Shown: positions 45,174 to 57,715, numbered from the stretch's first letter. The stretch is DNA of 64,000 nucleotides from Cinnamomum chago (GCA_038049695.1 CP142452.1:31980501-32044500), one strand, 5' to 3'. The notes: generated by a model from the sequence alone, not told the origin. Translations and numbers: made by a program.

Positions 45174-46905
45174 GCTTGAAATACTGTAGCACATAACCAT
45201 ACATTCAATTAATGAATTTAAATGACATTAGGGTTTAGTATTTTACCAAATTTATATGGAATCCTCATAGCCACTAAATTCAGAATACATAGGAATCCCA
45301 ATCCCCGGGGTATACCTCCTTGGGGAGTGCAAATACCACCTAGATTGGTGCAGATCAAAGTTGGTCAAAATTAGGGTTAAGACTAACTTTCCATGTTCCC
45401 CTTCATTCATTATTATCTAGGTATCTCATACCAAATAATGAATGACTCGATTTGCTTCGGTTTCTAAAATAAATGAGGCAAATCCTTGGGGATACTACAT
45501 CATTATTTTAGTTAAGTGTGACCCACCAACTAGCATTGCATGACAACCGTTGCGAGCAGCTCCTCCTTGGGGGAGTGGGCCCCCGCCCCGTCTCACTAAG
45601 ACTATCCATAGGAGATCCATATCTAGTAACCAGACAAGTAAAAGCCCTCCGTGGGGAACGGACATTCTTAAGATGGCGCGAAGCTAATACTTTCCTTACA
45701 ATGGACCTATGGTGGAAAACAATGGGGATTTGTAAATATAAACGGCTCGCTAGAATTGAGGATTTCCTTGTAAGGTATTAGGGCCCACATGTATACATAT
45801 GAACATCAAATCATCTCATGATATTATCAAAGATTGGTTCCAAGTCAAGTTATTTTAAGGAAAGTCCAGTTTCTAAATTAGTGTTACCAATGTGTCCATC
45901 TCATGGGTCATCAACACTAATTAGAACTCTTTTCAAAAATTAATTTGATTTTACCAATTTTAGTAACTTGCTATGTTTGGATCAGATTTGGAAATATTCT
46001 AAATTAAGCATGCATCCATAAATAGAAAGTGCTAAAAATAGAAACTAGTCCTCTCCTCCACATGGCCCTAGCGGAATAGTCTTCTTAGACTTCTAGACTT
46101 TCCAAAACTTTGGAATTCCTCAAACTCTTTGGGCAACTCCAAAACTCTTTTGGTAATCTTCAAGCTCTTTGATTAGGAGTCCAACATCGCTTTCCTTCTT
46201 CGTCTCGGACATCGCCAAAATTTACAAATTTAGAAAAATTACATAAATTCCTATGCCTCGATTATGAGATTTACATGGTAATCTAAACATGGAAATAAAA
46301 AGGCCATAGGGAAATCATCATGCCTTGCCCTTTCACGGGAAACTAAGGAAACCATGACGCCCTTTACATTTAGCCTTAAATAAATAAATAACCATAAATA
46401 GAAAGCAAAAGACTTGTGGGCCATATGGAGAGGACATTATCATTTGCAAGTTAGTATCTCATACAATCATACAAATCACAAAAACAGGCTGCCAAATAAT
46501 GCTAGAAAAATAGGATGTAAGAGAAGACCCGAAACTGAAAAAATTGTTTCTGCAACATGCTGTACAAAAGTCTCGGTTGACCGCCCAGGGGGCTTGGTCG
46601 ATCGACCTGCAAGTCAGCCGGTCGACCGAGCACGGGGCCAGGTCGACCGGACTGATGAAAACCTGCAACATGGGTTTTCTGTTTCGTGTCCATTCTTCCC
46701 CAAATCACTTCCAAAGTGTTCCAATGGCTTCCTACCATCCTTCCATCATTATTAAACCCTTTTGTGACTATCCAAACATGAATCTACTATCAAACCAAGT
46801 AAATTCAACAAAATTGTTCCTTACATAGCCCTTGCTTCATCTTTTTCGCATCTCATGCAAAGATTACAACAAGCTTACTGATCTAACATGATTAGAGATG
46901 AGGTA
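45174..46905 (-). other. Leader of copia A3
   Basis: Collinear with the A1 leader (9414-11135). No coding function seen. An extra CTCCTCCTTGGGGGAGTGGG stretch near 45560 is absent from A1. The GGTCGACC cluster lies at 46575-46648. Confidence 0.7.
46575..46648 (-). repeat. GGTCGACC palindrome cluster in the A3 leader
   Basis: GGTTGACC at 46575, GGTCGATCGACC at 46596, GGTCGACC at 46620 and 46641: start-to-start spacings 21, 24 and 21, the same as in A1. Confidence 0.85.
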
Positions 46906-46906
46906 T

Positions 46907-46919
46907 GTCTCTGATACCA
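46907..46919 (-). promoter_or_regulatory. Primer binding site of copia A3
   Basis: Minus-strand TGGTATCAGAGAC, two bases from the LTR. It matches the initiator tRNA-Met complement with one change near the end. Confidence 0.85.
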
Positions 46920-46921
46920 AT

Positions 46922-48679
46922 TGTTGGAAAATAGGTGGGCTTTCTAGACAAGTTTGAAAAAATTTTGACATACTTGATGCAGGTATCAATAATCTAGAAA
47001 GCAACAAACCCAATCTAGGATGCATTCCCTCAAACTCATAAATCATGTACAGCAATATATCCTATCTAGAAGATAGAAAACAACACCTAAACATGCAACC
47101 ACGGAATCCACAACATACAAGGATGTGGATTTATACCTTTGGAGCTTTGTTGTGCTCTAATGGAGAATTTGAATTCTTTCTTTGATGATGAACACCTTCA
47201 TTAACCAAATCAAAATCTCCAACACCTTTTGATCTTCCACGCTATGACCCGTATTAGATCTCTTTTCTCAAGAAGATGGTGGAATCTCCAAGGGAAAACC
47301 TAACTAGTAACTCTAAGGAACTAAAGGTGAAAGAGAGGAGAACTTAGAGAGGAAGAGAACTTGTGCAACACTTGCACAAAGGGACTAGAATGGCTCTATG
47401 TATTATCCACGACCAAGAGGGGTTTATTCCCTTTTATATAGCCCCTCTAATCCACCTCTTTTGCTATTTTAAATAGAAGTTTAACTCCCATTACAAAATA
47501 GTAAACTTCTCTCTTTCTAGTTGCCATAAAGGTCTCACTTCCACAACAATTAGTAGCTTTCTCCTTTCTAATTAAAATAGAAGTTCTACTTCCATTAATA
47601 ATTAGTAGCTTACCATAACCACTATTAAAAGTCACACTTCAAATAGAAATAGCAACATTCCTTTTAGAGTTCAAGTAGAATTAGTATCTTTCTAATATCT
47701 TGGGCTAGCGTGGGGACCACTAGGGATTCCTTAGAAAGCCGGTTCCAACTGGGACATGCGACCCCACATCTCATGTGCAATCCGGGCCCACAGTTAATTG
47801 CAAATAACTTCACTATATAAATGCAATTGAACTCCAGTCTTACGAATATATTACAATGAAGACCCTAAACTTCCCAATTACCATAAGTAGGCCCCTCCAT
47901 CTATATCCATGGATCAATTGGACCTGTCCTCCAAATTAGATCCATATCTTATTATCCTTGAGCCCCAATTAATTATAGTGATCATTTGGTACCGATCCAA
48001 TTAACTCTTAATTGGAATGGGTGTGCACTTACTAATGATAATTCCATTAATAGGCACAAGGGGGTATTAAAGATAGATTCCATCTTGACCATTGAATGTT
48101 CCCACAGCTCTACTACCACGTACCCAAATCACCGAGGTGTTGACCTACAATTGGCCTCACTCATTGGTGACTCAAAGCAAATGAATAGATAGAAACTTGA
48201 GTTCATTAATGTCTCAGGATTATGAGCCTATTGCTAGGGAATTATGAGAGCAGACCTCAAAGTAAAGACAGTGTATATAAGGTGCTTCTCATGGTCCTTC
48301 AATACATCCAATGTACCAGCACCATGATCCTGAATCTTACATTCTGATGATCGAGACAAATCACACAATCTCATAGTGATCAACGTGCTGCAACCTTGTC
48401 AGATGAGATTTCCAATCTCATCACTGGTTGTGAAGATATTTAAGTATAAGATTTGCAATACATGTCTCCTGTATGTGGATCTCATCCATACACATGTATT
48501 ACATCTAGTATACTTATGGACTCCGGTTCATCTCATGAGCCATTATGCCATTTGTATGTGCAAGTATATAATTAAACACCATTCATCTCATGAAAGGAAA
48601 GCATGATTGTATTGATAAATAAAGAAATAAATCAATTTATTACATCATATACTTGGTATTGAGATCATCAAAACTAACA
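46922..48679 (-). repeat. 5' LTR of copia A3
   Basis: 1758 bp from TGTTGGAAAATAGG to AAACTAACA, followed by GTAAG. TATA box at 47431-47442 (minus-sense TATATAAAAGGG). Confidence 0.9.
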
Positions 48680-49421
48680 GTAAGAGGGTCCTTTGGAAGA
48701 AAAGGAGTTACTTTCGTGAGATTTCCTTGTAATACTCCAAATGACGTTCTCTTTTCCTTTATGTACTTGGGGAGGGCCTGTTGGGACGTGGGTGCTATGG
48801 ATCTACCTAATCGGGTAGCCTAATCCGAATAAACTGTTTCTAATTGTGTCTTAATTGTAAACATGTCATTTATATTAGTTGTATTCGTATTAGAGTTTAT
48901 TTCATCAAGAAGGGTTTCTACACCTTTTAATTTCAATTTAGGGCATAATGTGGCAACTATACAAAATGTTAAAGGAGCTATTCTCTGATATTGTGATAAC
49001 TTTGCCTCCATTTGTACACACATAAGTTGAAAAATTGGAAAATCTCTATACTTTTTAAAAGTAAGTCTTATTTCATAAAAATGGGTTAAAGCTTGATTTG
49101 ATGTGGGAAACTGTAAAAAAACAATGTTGCATCATGAAAAACTTCTAAAAAATCTCTTATTATCTCAAGAAGGGTCCATCTATCATCACTTATAAAAATA
49201 TTTTCATGCTCCAAATAAAGTTGACAATATTGATTTAGTGCCATTTTATAGGCATATGCTTCTTTTAACATTTTATAGGTAAAATTCCATCTATGCTTTA
49301 CATCTTGTGACATTTTCTTTTGTCTTAGACTCAAATTTATACACATGTCCTTCCGCCATTGTTTTCGCGAGGGAGAACAAAAAATGTATCATATAATTCA
49401 TTTAATGCTCTCTAAATCATC
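48680..49421 (-). pseudogene. hAT transposase, second half of the RNase H-like core
   Basis: Minus frames: MSQDVKHRWNFTYKMLKEAY (the RWNSTY signature of hAT proteins), FISDDRWTLLEIIRDFLEVF with FHDATLFF, then MEAKLSQYQRIAPLTF with a LCPKLKLKGVETLLDEI stretch, corresponding to the hAT-like RNase H C-terminal segment (DUF4413-type). Stops and frame changes occur near 49080 and 48815. The text continues from 57918 across copia D and into the dimerisation domain at 33139 across the B/A3 chimera. Confidence 0.85.
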
Positions 49422-49426
49422 TCTAA

Positions 49427-49624
49427 TGATATAAAAAAAGAGAGAGACAAGAGAAAAAAGATTATAGGAAGAAGGGAGAGCTTTTCTATTATCTCATTAA
49501 CTGTATACAATACAAAGGTAGAGTGGCCTATTTATAGGCAAAGTAACCCCACAAGAGAGGAACCTTAATTCTAACCCTAACTCATCTCAAGTGAGCGTCC
49601 ACCCAAGATCCATATCTTATAACA
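49427..49624 (-). repeat. 3' LTR of copia D (198 bp)
   Basis: TGATATAAAAAAAGAGAG to CTTATAACA, followed by the polypurine tract (CTCCCCCTTAG on the plus strand). It contains GGCCTATTTATAGGC, giving minus-sense CTATAAATAGG. Confidence 0.9.
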
Positions 49625-49949
49625 CTCCCCCTTAGATGACCACCATTCAATAACAGTTGCCCAATTAAAAACCTTGCTAAGGAAAAACCCAGTGGGAAAA
49701 AACCAAAGCGAAGGGAAAAAGAGTACAACATTCTTCAAGGTCATTGAACTAGTGTTGGATGTGCATAATGCTGCCTCGTTAAAACCTTAACTAGGAAAAC
49801 CTAGTGGGATAAAACCTAGAAAAGGAAAAAGAGTACAGCGCACAAATGTCTCGAGTAGCATACTTCAGGATGCTCCCTGATAAACCGCTCCCCCTGATGA
49901 TAGCAACCATTCACATAGTTTGATGATGAACTCTACGCATGCCAATCTC
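49625..49949 (-). other. Copia D 3' non-coding segment with two degenerate repeats
   Basis: Two units, near 49670-49725 and 49778-49836, share AAGGAAAA-CC(C/T)AGTGGGA, AAAACC and AGGGAAAAAGAGTACA-like text about 108 bp apart. No coding. Confidence 0.6.
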
Positions 49950-52947
49950 ATGTACAAACTTCTAGGATTTTGGCAACGATTTCGTAAACAGGTTAGCCAG
50001 ATTGGTACTCGAACAAACTTGCTTGACTTCGATTTCATTGTTCTTCTGAAGTTCATGAGTGAAGAAGAACTTCGGTGCTATATGCTTAGTCTTGTCTCTT
50101 TTAATGAAACCTTCTCGAATTTGTCTTATGCATGCTTCATTATCTTCATAGATAATATTTGGGATACCTGCAGTAGATGGTAATTGACAAGAACTATGAA
50201 CATGTTGAATCAAAGATTTTAGCCATACACATTCCCTACTAGCTTCATAAAGATCCAAAATCTTAGCATGGTTAGAGGAAATAGCTACCAAGGTCAATTT
50301 AGTAGAATGCCAAGAAATGGCGGCATTACAATTTATAAATACATAACCTATTTGTGATCGACCCTTATGAGGATTAGAGAGATAACCTGAATCTGCATAT
50401 CCTACAAAATTGGAACCTTTATGATTGTAAGAAAAAAATATTTCCAAATCAGTTGTTCCACACAGATATCGTAGGATGTGTTTAATATTAATCCAGTGCC
50501 TTTGAGTTGGTGCGGAGCTATACCTGGCACGTAGATTCACGGAAAATGCAATATCTGGTCTGGTGCATTGTGTTAAGTATGTCAAGGCTCTAATAGCACT
50601 TAAGTATGGTACTTTGGGACCCAATACATTTTCATTTTCCTCGATGGGACGGTATGGATATTTCTTTATATCAAGAGACCAGACAACCATGGGGGTACTT
50701 AATGGATGTGCCTTATCTATACCAAATTGTTTTAAAACCTTCTCGGTATAATTAGATTGATGGACTAACATCCCATTAGAAATTTTCTTGATTTGCAGTC
50801 CAAGACAAAATCTCGTTTTCCCAAGGTCTTTCATTTCAAATTCTTTCTTTAAATAATCAGCAGTTTCTTCGAGTTCTTCTAGAGTCCTTATCAAATTTAT
50901 ATTATCCACATGGACTGCTAATATTGCAAATCCCTTCAAGAATTTCTTTATAAATAGACACGGGCAAATGAGATCGTTTTCATACCCCCTTTTAGACAAG
51001 TATTCACTAAGACGATTATACCGCATTCTTCTGGATTGCTTTAGGCCATACAATGATCGCCTTAATTGGGTTGAGTACGTACTCTTGGCTTTGCTTCAGG
51101 CAAAGGAAATCATTCCAAGATTTTCATGTGAATTTCTATGTCTAAGCCCCCATAGTAAGCGGTTACTACATCCATGAGTCTCATTTCTAGATTTTGATAA
51201 ACTGTTAAACTTATCAAATATCTGAATGTCGTTATATCCATAACGGAGGAGTATGTTTCCTCATAATCAATCCTAGGTTTCTGCAGGAAACCTTGTCTCA
51301 CTAATCGTGGCTTATATCTGGTAATTTCATTCAGCTCATTCATTTTTCTTACAAACACCCACTTTAACCTACAGGGTTAACATCATTTTGGGTTTGTACT
51401 ATAGGTCCGAACACACCACGTTTGTTGAGAGACTCTAACTCTATTTTTTATGACACTTTCCTATTGTGGCCAATCATTTCTTTGTCGACATTCATTTATA
51501 GAACGCGGTTCTATGTCCTAATAGCATCATCATTTTCTTTTGATATTTGTGTAGCTATCGCATATGCAAATGCGTCATCGATGATAATCTCATTTCTATT
51601 CCATCTCTCCCTTGAATATTTGTAAAGTATAGAGATCTCTTCATTTTCCGATATCAATGCCTCTTCAGGGGCTTCCAAAGTCTCACCAGGGACTTCCATT
51701 ATTCTAGAGAAAACGGACTTTGCCATAACCACTTCAGGAGCATTATGTGCCTTTTTCGAAAGGAACCTCTTCAGGAGCATTACATGCCTCTTCGAGAGGA
51801 TATGATGGTGATCGCTCGTTTCTCTTTTTCTGGGGAGCTGAGTCCTTTGAACCTATAGGTCTGCCACACTTCTGGCGTATCGCAGATTCTTTTGCTGTCG
51901 TATTTTGACTTCATCCTACAGGGACATTAATCTTGGCAGGTGCATTCATAGCCGGCACATGTGACTTCGTCACCTTTGCTACATTGTTAAATGCATCAGG
52001 TAATCTGTTTGCAATTTCTTGCAAGTGCATAATTCTTCGTACTTCATTCTCACATTCCGAAGTTCGTGGGTCCAAATAGACAGAATGGAAGTTTTCCATG
52101 TTAATTCTCGCCGTTCTTCAAGAACGAGTTGTTCTACAGGAACAATACGTTCTTCAAGAACTATCTTATCTCCTCCTAAGGGCGGGAAGATTGTCTCATC
52201 GAATTGACAATCGGGAAAACGAGCAATGAAGACATCTCTTGTCCTTGGTTCTATATATCAAATAATTGAAAGAGAGTCATAGGCTACATATATTCACAAT
52301 CTACGTTGTGATCCCATCTTAGTCCGCTCAGGAGGTGGTATTGGAACTTGAACTGCACAACCAAACTTGCGCAAGTGGAAAATATTTGGTTGATACCTTG
52401 ATATAAGTTGTGGAGGAGAATATTGATTAAGCCGTGAGCCGAAGTCAAATTAACATTGCTGCATGCAACATAGCATGTCCCCAAGCACTGATTGGTAATT
52501 TGGACTGTAGCAGCAGAGTCTTAGAAATAAGTTGGATGCGCTTGATCATGGATTCAGCTAAGCCATTCTGGGTGTGGACATGGGGGACAGGATGTTCGAC
52601 TACAATTCCTAGAGACGAACAAAAATCATCAAAAATCTGTGATGTAAATTCGACTGCATTATCAACTCTTATAGACTTAATGGGATAATCAGGGAAGTGA
52701 GCCCTTAGTTTAATTATATGAGTTAATAGGTGGGCAAATGCTACTTTCCTATTTGAAAGTAGGCAAACATCTGACTAACGGGTGGAGGCATTGATTAAAA
52801 CCATAAAATACTTGAAAGGTCCACTAGGCGGATTGATGGGTCCATAAATATCACCTTGTATCATTTGTAGAAAGGATGGGGATTCGGATGCAACTTTAGT
52901 AAGAGAGGGTCAGGTGATCAATTTCCTTTGTGAACATGGGGTACATA
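49950..52947 (-). pseudogene. Copia D pol: integrase, reverse transcriptase, RNase H
   Basis: From 52947 down: integrase core with IKSIRVDNAVEFTSQIFDDF and HVHTQNGLAESMIKR (Asp and Glu of D,D,E kept), a long linker, reverse transcriptase (ARLVRQGF-like PRLVRQGFLQKPRIDYEETY, LMDVVTAYYGG, MYGLKQSRRMRYNRLSEYLS) and RNase H (VGYADSGYLSNPHKGRSQIG, SSNHAKILDLYEASRECVWL, YEDNEACI). The polymerase YVDD is HVDN and the RNase H Glu (expected SNHAE) is Lys, so both activities are lost. Stops and frame changes occur around 51060-51110, 51360-51510 and 52435. Confidence 0.9.
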
Positions 52948-54710
52948 TGTTAGTTTTATGGTCTCAATACCAAGTATATGATGTAATAAATTGATTAATT
53001 TCTTTATTTATCAATACAATCATGCTTTTCTTTCATGAGATGAATGATGTTTAATTATATGCTTGCACATAACCAATACGAATGACATGATGGTTCATGA
53101 GATGAACCGGAGTCAACAATTATACTAGATGTAATACATGTGCATGGATGAGATCCACATACAGGAGATATGTATTGCAAATCTTATACTTAAATATCTT
53201 CACAACCAGTGATGAGATTGGGCATCTCATTTGACAAGGTTGCAGCACTTTGATCTCTTGAGATTGTGTGATTTGTCTCGATCATCAGAATGTAAGATTC
53301 TGGATCATGGAGCTGGTACATTGGATGTATTGAAGGACCATGGGAAGCACCTTATATACATTGTCTTTACTTTAGGGTCCGCTCTCATAATTCCCTAGCA
53401 ATAGGCTCACAATCCTGAGATATTAATGAACTCAAGTTTCTGTCTATTAATTTTTTTTGAGTCACCAATGAGTGAGGCCAATTGTAGGTCAACATCGCGG
53501 TAATTTGGGTACGTGGTAGTAGAGCTGCGGGAACATTCAATGATCAAGATGAAATCTATCTTTAATATCCCCTTGTGCCAATTAATGGATTTATCATTGG
53601 TAAGTGCGCACCCATTCCAATCAAGAGTTAATTGGATCGGTACCAAATGATCATTATAATTAGTTGGGGCTCAAGGATAATAAGATATGGATCAACTTTG
53701 GTGGACAGGTCTAATTGATCCATAGATATAGATGGAGCGGCCTACTTGTGGTAATTGAGAAGTTTAGGATCTTCATTGTAATTTATTCCTAAGACTGGAG
53801 TACAATTGCATTTATATAGTGGTATTATTTGCAATTAACTATGGGCCCGGATTGCACATGAGATGTGGGGTCGCGGTGTCCCAGTTGGAGCCAGCTTTCT
53901 AAGGAATCCCTAGTGGTCCCCACGCTAACCCAAGATATTAGAAAGATACTAATTATAGTAGATCTCTAAAAGGAAATAGAAAGTTGTTGTTTCTATTTGA
54001 AGTGAGACTTCTAATAGTGGTAATAGTAAGTTACTAATTATTAATGGAAGTGAGACTTCTATTTTAATTAGAAAAGGAGGAAGTTACTAATCATATTTGA
54101 AGTGAGACTTCTAATTGTGATTTAGTAAGTAACTAATTATTATAGAAGTAAGACTTCTATTTCAATTAGTAAGAGGAGGTTGCTTAAGTGCTATAAAAGA
54201 GGAGAGAAGTGGCTTGGACGTCCAACATAATAATTCCATCTTGGAATTCACGCCCAATACCCTTAGTGCAAGAGTTGCACACGCCCATCTCTCTCTTTCC
54301 CTCTTCTAGTTCCTCTTCTAGTTTTTTTTAGGGTTTTCTCTTGGAGATTCCACCATCTTCTTGAGAAAAGAGAATCTGATACGGGTCATAGCGTGGAAGA
54401 TCAAAAGGTGTTGGAGATTCTGATTTGATTAGTGAAGGTGTTCATCATCAAAGAAAGAAATCAACTTCTCCATTAGAGCACTACTAAGCTCCAAAGGTAT
54501 AATCTACATCCTTGTACGTTGTAGATTTCGTGGTTGCATGTTTAGGTGTTGTTTTCTATCTTCTACAAAGGTTATTTTGTTGTACATGATTTATGAGTTT
54601 GAGGCATTGCATCCTGGATTGGGTTGTGTTGCCTTCTAGATAGTTGATCCCTGCATTAAGTGGGTCAAAAGTTTTTGAAACCTATCTGGATGACTCACCT
54701 ACTTCCAACA
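52948..54710 (+). mobile_element. Solo LTR of family A in copia D
   Basis: Family A LTR in the opposite orientation to A1 and A3: TGTTAGTTTTATGG to ACTTCCAACA, 1763 bp, with a perfect target duplication ACATA (52943-52947, 54711-54715). It retains the 197-bp segment. The TATA box is CTATAAAAG at 54191-54199, preceded by four to five GAAGT(G/A)AGACTTC repeats (53998-54155). No internal region, so an LTR-LTR recombination product. Confidence 0.95.
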
Positions 54711-55400
54711 ACATAAGTACCCACTAGGTATGGTCAATTGATGGCTCTCTAAGGAATGTCCAAAAGAGTTATCTATGATTTTTTTCAACATAGTAGCCCC
54801 AGGGTGACCTAACCTATCATGCCAAAGCTGTAAAGTCTTAGGATCACTAAGCTTTGGGCTCGACTTTGTTGTTTTGATCGTAATAGAATGTGATTCAACA
54901 TTGGTGATTGTCGTGTAATATAACCCTAATGAGAGTGCACTTAGTTTTTCTAATATTTGCTTCTGGCTTCCAATACTAGTAACGATGCATAAGTATTCCT
55001 TGTTACCTTCACTTACAATCTCAATGTGGTACCCATTCATTCTGATGTCTTTGAAACTAATCAAGTTTCTTTTGAAACTTTTTGAGGACAAAGCATCTTT
55101 AATAAATTGATGGGTACTATTAGGTAACATCATATGGGCTCTTCCGGAGCCTTCAATTATTTGCACAGGTCCAGTTACGGCGGAAACTTTTTTGGAATGA
55201 ATATTAATTCTAAGAAAAATTTCTGATTTTTTAAAATGGTGTGTGTTGTGGCAATATCTATCAAACATAGATTGTCCTTAGTTCCATGATCCATACCTTA
55301 AACAAAAATAATAAAACATCGTAACTATGCAATCACATGATTAAAATTAAAATAATTAAAAACATTCACCATAATTTAGGACATTAATGAAGTTTTCTAT
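54711..55400 (-). pseudogene. Copia D protease and GAG-pre-integrase
   Basis: Minus strand: CLIDIATTHTILK near 55265, where related elements have a DSATTHTIL-type active site, so the Ser after the catalytic Asp is changed; then SVGP-like VTGPVQIIEGSGRAHMMLPN, NLISFKDIRMNGYHIE, and the GAG-pre-integrase LQLWHDRLGHPGATMLKKII. A one-base shift separates the active site from the rest near 55250. The frame is cut by the A solo LTR and the integrase continues at 52942. Confidence 0.8.
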
Positions 55401-55616
55401 CAAAACAGAAAAGTCTAAGAAATATGCATCTCAAATGAACTAAAAAAAAATTTAAGTGATGTTCAAAGAATCATGGGTCTTCTAGACCATGCCAGGGGGT
55501 GCCGCCAAAAGATTATTAAATGCCTTATTTTCTAGATGTTGGTTATCTTCATCTTGAAAGAAGTCACGAGTCTCCAAGTTTGTAATGTCAATTGGAGGCC
55601 TCTTTGATGTCATTAT

Positions 55617-56555
55617 ATCCCAATTCTAGCCTTCTAGATCATTTGTCTCTGCTGAATGAACAAAGGCCTTGTATGCTTTGTATTGTTCCACCACTTCTTT
55701 TGGTGCACGATAGGTGCGTGACCAATGCCCACTTCTTCCACATCTATGGCATGTGTCATTAGGATAGTAGGAAGGATTTGCCGGTGGATTTTGGTTGTTC
55801 TTATGTTGAGGGCTAGACCATTTTTGATGATTTTTGAATTTTGGTGGATGACCTTTAAAACCACCTCGCATGGAGGAGTTATGTCGTCAACTTCTACTGG
55901 AGGATTTATGTCTGCCATGGCCCCTACCTCTGCCTCTGTTTGAACTAAGACTGACATTTGCTTCAGGAACTGTCAAAGATCTAGTTGGTCTGGAGTTATG
56001 ATTTTTCATCAATACTATGGAATTTTGTTCAGCAACTAGGAGACATGAGATAAATTTTGAATATTTGGAGAAACTTTGCTCTCGATATCGCTGGTGCAAG
56101 GGCACATTCGAGGCATGAAAAATGGACAACGTTTTCTCCAACATCTGCTCCTCCGAAACCTTTTCACCACATAATCTTAATCTAGAAACAATATTGAATA
56201 GGGTAGAGTTGTATTCAGATACTGTTTTATAATCTTGTAACCTCAGGTTTAACCATTCATTATGGGTAGCTGGCAGTATGACCATCTTCTGATGATCACA
56301 TCTATCCTTCAGGGATTTCCATAGGCCTGTTGGGTCTTCCACAGTAAGGTATTCATTTTTGAGGTCGTCATATATGTGATGGCGCAGGAAGATGAGGGCT
56401 AACGCCTTTTCCTCTGAGGACATCTTGTTGCCTTTCTTTATGGTCTCTCCAAATATCTTGGATTGCAAGTGGATTTTAGCATCATGTTGCTAAGATAAGT
56501 AATTGTCCCCATTTATGTTAAGTTCTTTATAGTCAAGTTTAGCTAGATTTGACAT
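55617..56555 (-). pseudogene. Copia D gag
   Basis: Start at ATG 56553-56555 (MSNLAKLDYKELNINGDNYL), interrupted after 21 codons by a TAG. The UBN2-type capsid follows (ALALIFLRHHIYDDLKNEYL, LWKSLKDRCDHQK, YNSTLFNIVSRLRLCGEKVS), then an RGRGRGHGR basic stretch and the knuckle CHRCGRSGHWSRTY, whose last Cys is Tyr. A frame shift occurs near 55890. Confidence 0.9.
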
Positions 56556-57702
56556 TATGCAAGAACTATAATAAGAAAGTTAACCGTGCGAAGATAATCA
56601 GTAAAGGGAAAAAATTAAATATTAACATCATAAGTAATAAAGGAAGGAATTTAAAAAAAAAATTTGGCCAAAGAAAAGTTAGAACATCAGGTTTATAACT
56701 TTGAGAATCAAAACTGTTGGTTCTGTCAATCAGGTTTGATTTAGAACTTCAGGTTCATAACTTTGAGAATCAGAACTGTTGGTTCTGTCAAGACTTCAGG
56801 CTTGATTTAGAACTTCAGGTTCATAACACATGAGATTAGAACTTCAGGTTCTAATAAATAATCAGAACTTCTGGTTCTGTTAAAGTTTTCATATTTAATT
56901 TTATGGCCGTATATTTTATTTTGGATTTCAATAAAAAAACTCCAGGTTTTGATCTATGGATATGAATCTACAGGTTCATATCACTATTCCAACTTCTAGG
57001 ACTGCTGGTCCATGGATGGGTGAACTTTAGGTTCACTTTTAGAACTCCGGGTTCTATTTTGTGATCCATTCATAGCATTAATAAATTTAAATTAAAAGAA
57101 AAAAATCACGCAAGAAGATGACCAATAACCAAACACTATAATTATAGTAAAGAAGTATCATAAACTAATTTTATGTATTCTAATAAATTAGATTCGAACT
57201 ATGGTTTGGATACCACTTACCGTGATCGCAGTTCATAAAAAAATTCTGACCATTGAAATGCTGATCTATTGCGTCTATTAGGCAATGCTCGTCGTCACGA
57301 ATCTACGGAACCAGACCGTTCGTTGATTGAAGGTTGGATGAAGAAGTTATGGATGGACTTGATGGATGGAATCCTCTTGCACGCATCTCGAGATGAGAGG
57401 AAGGCTCCTTAGCGGTTTTGAAACAGAAGTCATTGCACGCACGGTTTGTTGCATGCACGCAAACCGAGGTAGGAAGAGAAAAGCAAACCGAAGCTTCTTT
57501 GATTGAAATAGAGACTTATAATTTATGAAAAAAAGGGTGCTTTGATGTTGCATGCAAAACGAGTGATTGAAAACAAATAGCAGTGCTTCCTTGGTGCTTT
57601 AGAAGTAATAACTTCTTGCTGTTTTCACAAACCGAAGCAGGAAACCAAATAACAAATCGATGAATGCTTTTTGTTTTTCAATCTAAACTAATCAAAGAGA
57701 AT
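56556..57702 (-). other. Leader of copia D, with an AGAAC/GTTCT repeat array
   Basis: About 1.1 kb between primer site and gag with no convincing frame. The part nearest gag carries the repeat array described at 56690-57060. The rest contains a small inverted word GCATGCACGCAAACCG repeated in varied form around 57430-57560. Confidence 0.65.
56690..57060 (-). repeat. AGAAC-N5-GTTCT repeat array in the copia D leader
   Basis: AGAACTGTTGGTTCT, AGAACTTCAGGTTCT, AGAACTTCTGGTTCT and AGAACTCCGGGTTCT occur with decayed relatives (AGAACTTCAGGTTCA twice, GAACTTTAGGTTCA). Each has 5-bp inverted arms around five variable bases. A larger ~70-bp unit (TTTGAGAATCA(A/G)AACTGTTGG to GATTTAGAACTTCAGG) is duplicated at 56700-56820. 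Confidence 0.8.
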
Positions 57703-57715
57703 GGTGCTGATAACG
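57703..57715 (-). promoter_or_regulatory. Primer binding site of copia D (non-standard)
   Basis: Minus-strand CGTTATCAGCACC, directly next to the LTR. It is not the 3' end of initiator tRNA-Met used by A, B and C. Some copia elements prime from an internal part of that tRNA; whether this is the case here needs alignment to tRNA sequences. Confidence 0.6.

Larger units (their letters stand above)
38017..48679 (-). mobile_element. Ty1/copia element A3, left LTR truncated, holding a family C solo LTR
   Basis: Second copy of family A: 5' LTR 46922-48679, primer site 46907-46919, leader, gag, pol, polypurine tract about 39586-39597 and 3' LTR 38017-39585, which lacks about 190 bp of its outer end where it is fused to copia B. 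A C-family solo LTR (42332-43965) interrupts the region between protease and integrase. Gag has two stops and pol several; the polymerase YVDD motif is intact but the integrase second Asp is Asn. It sits in the hAT relic. Confidence 0.9.
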
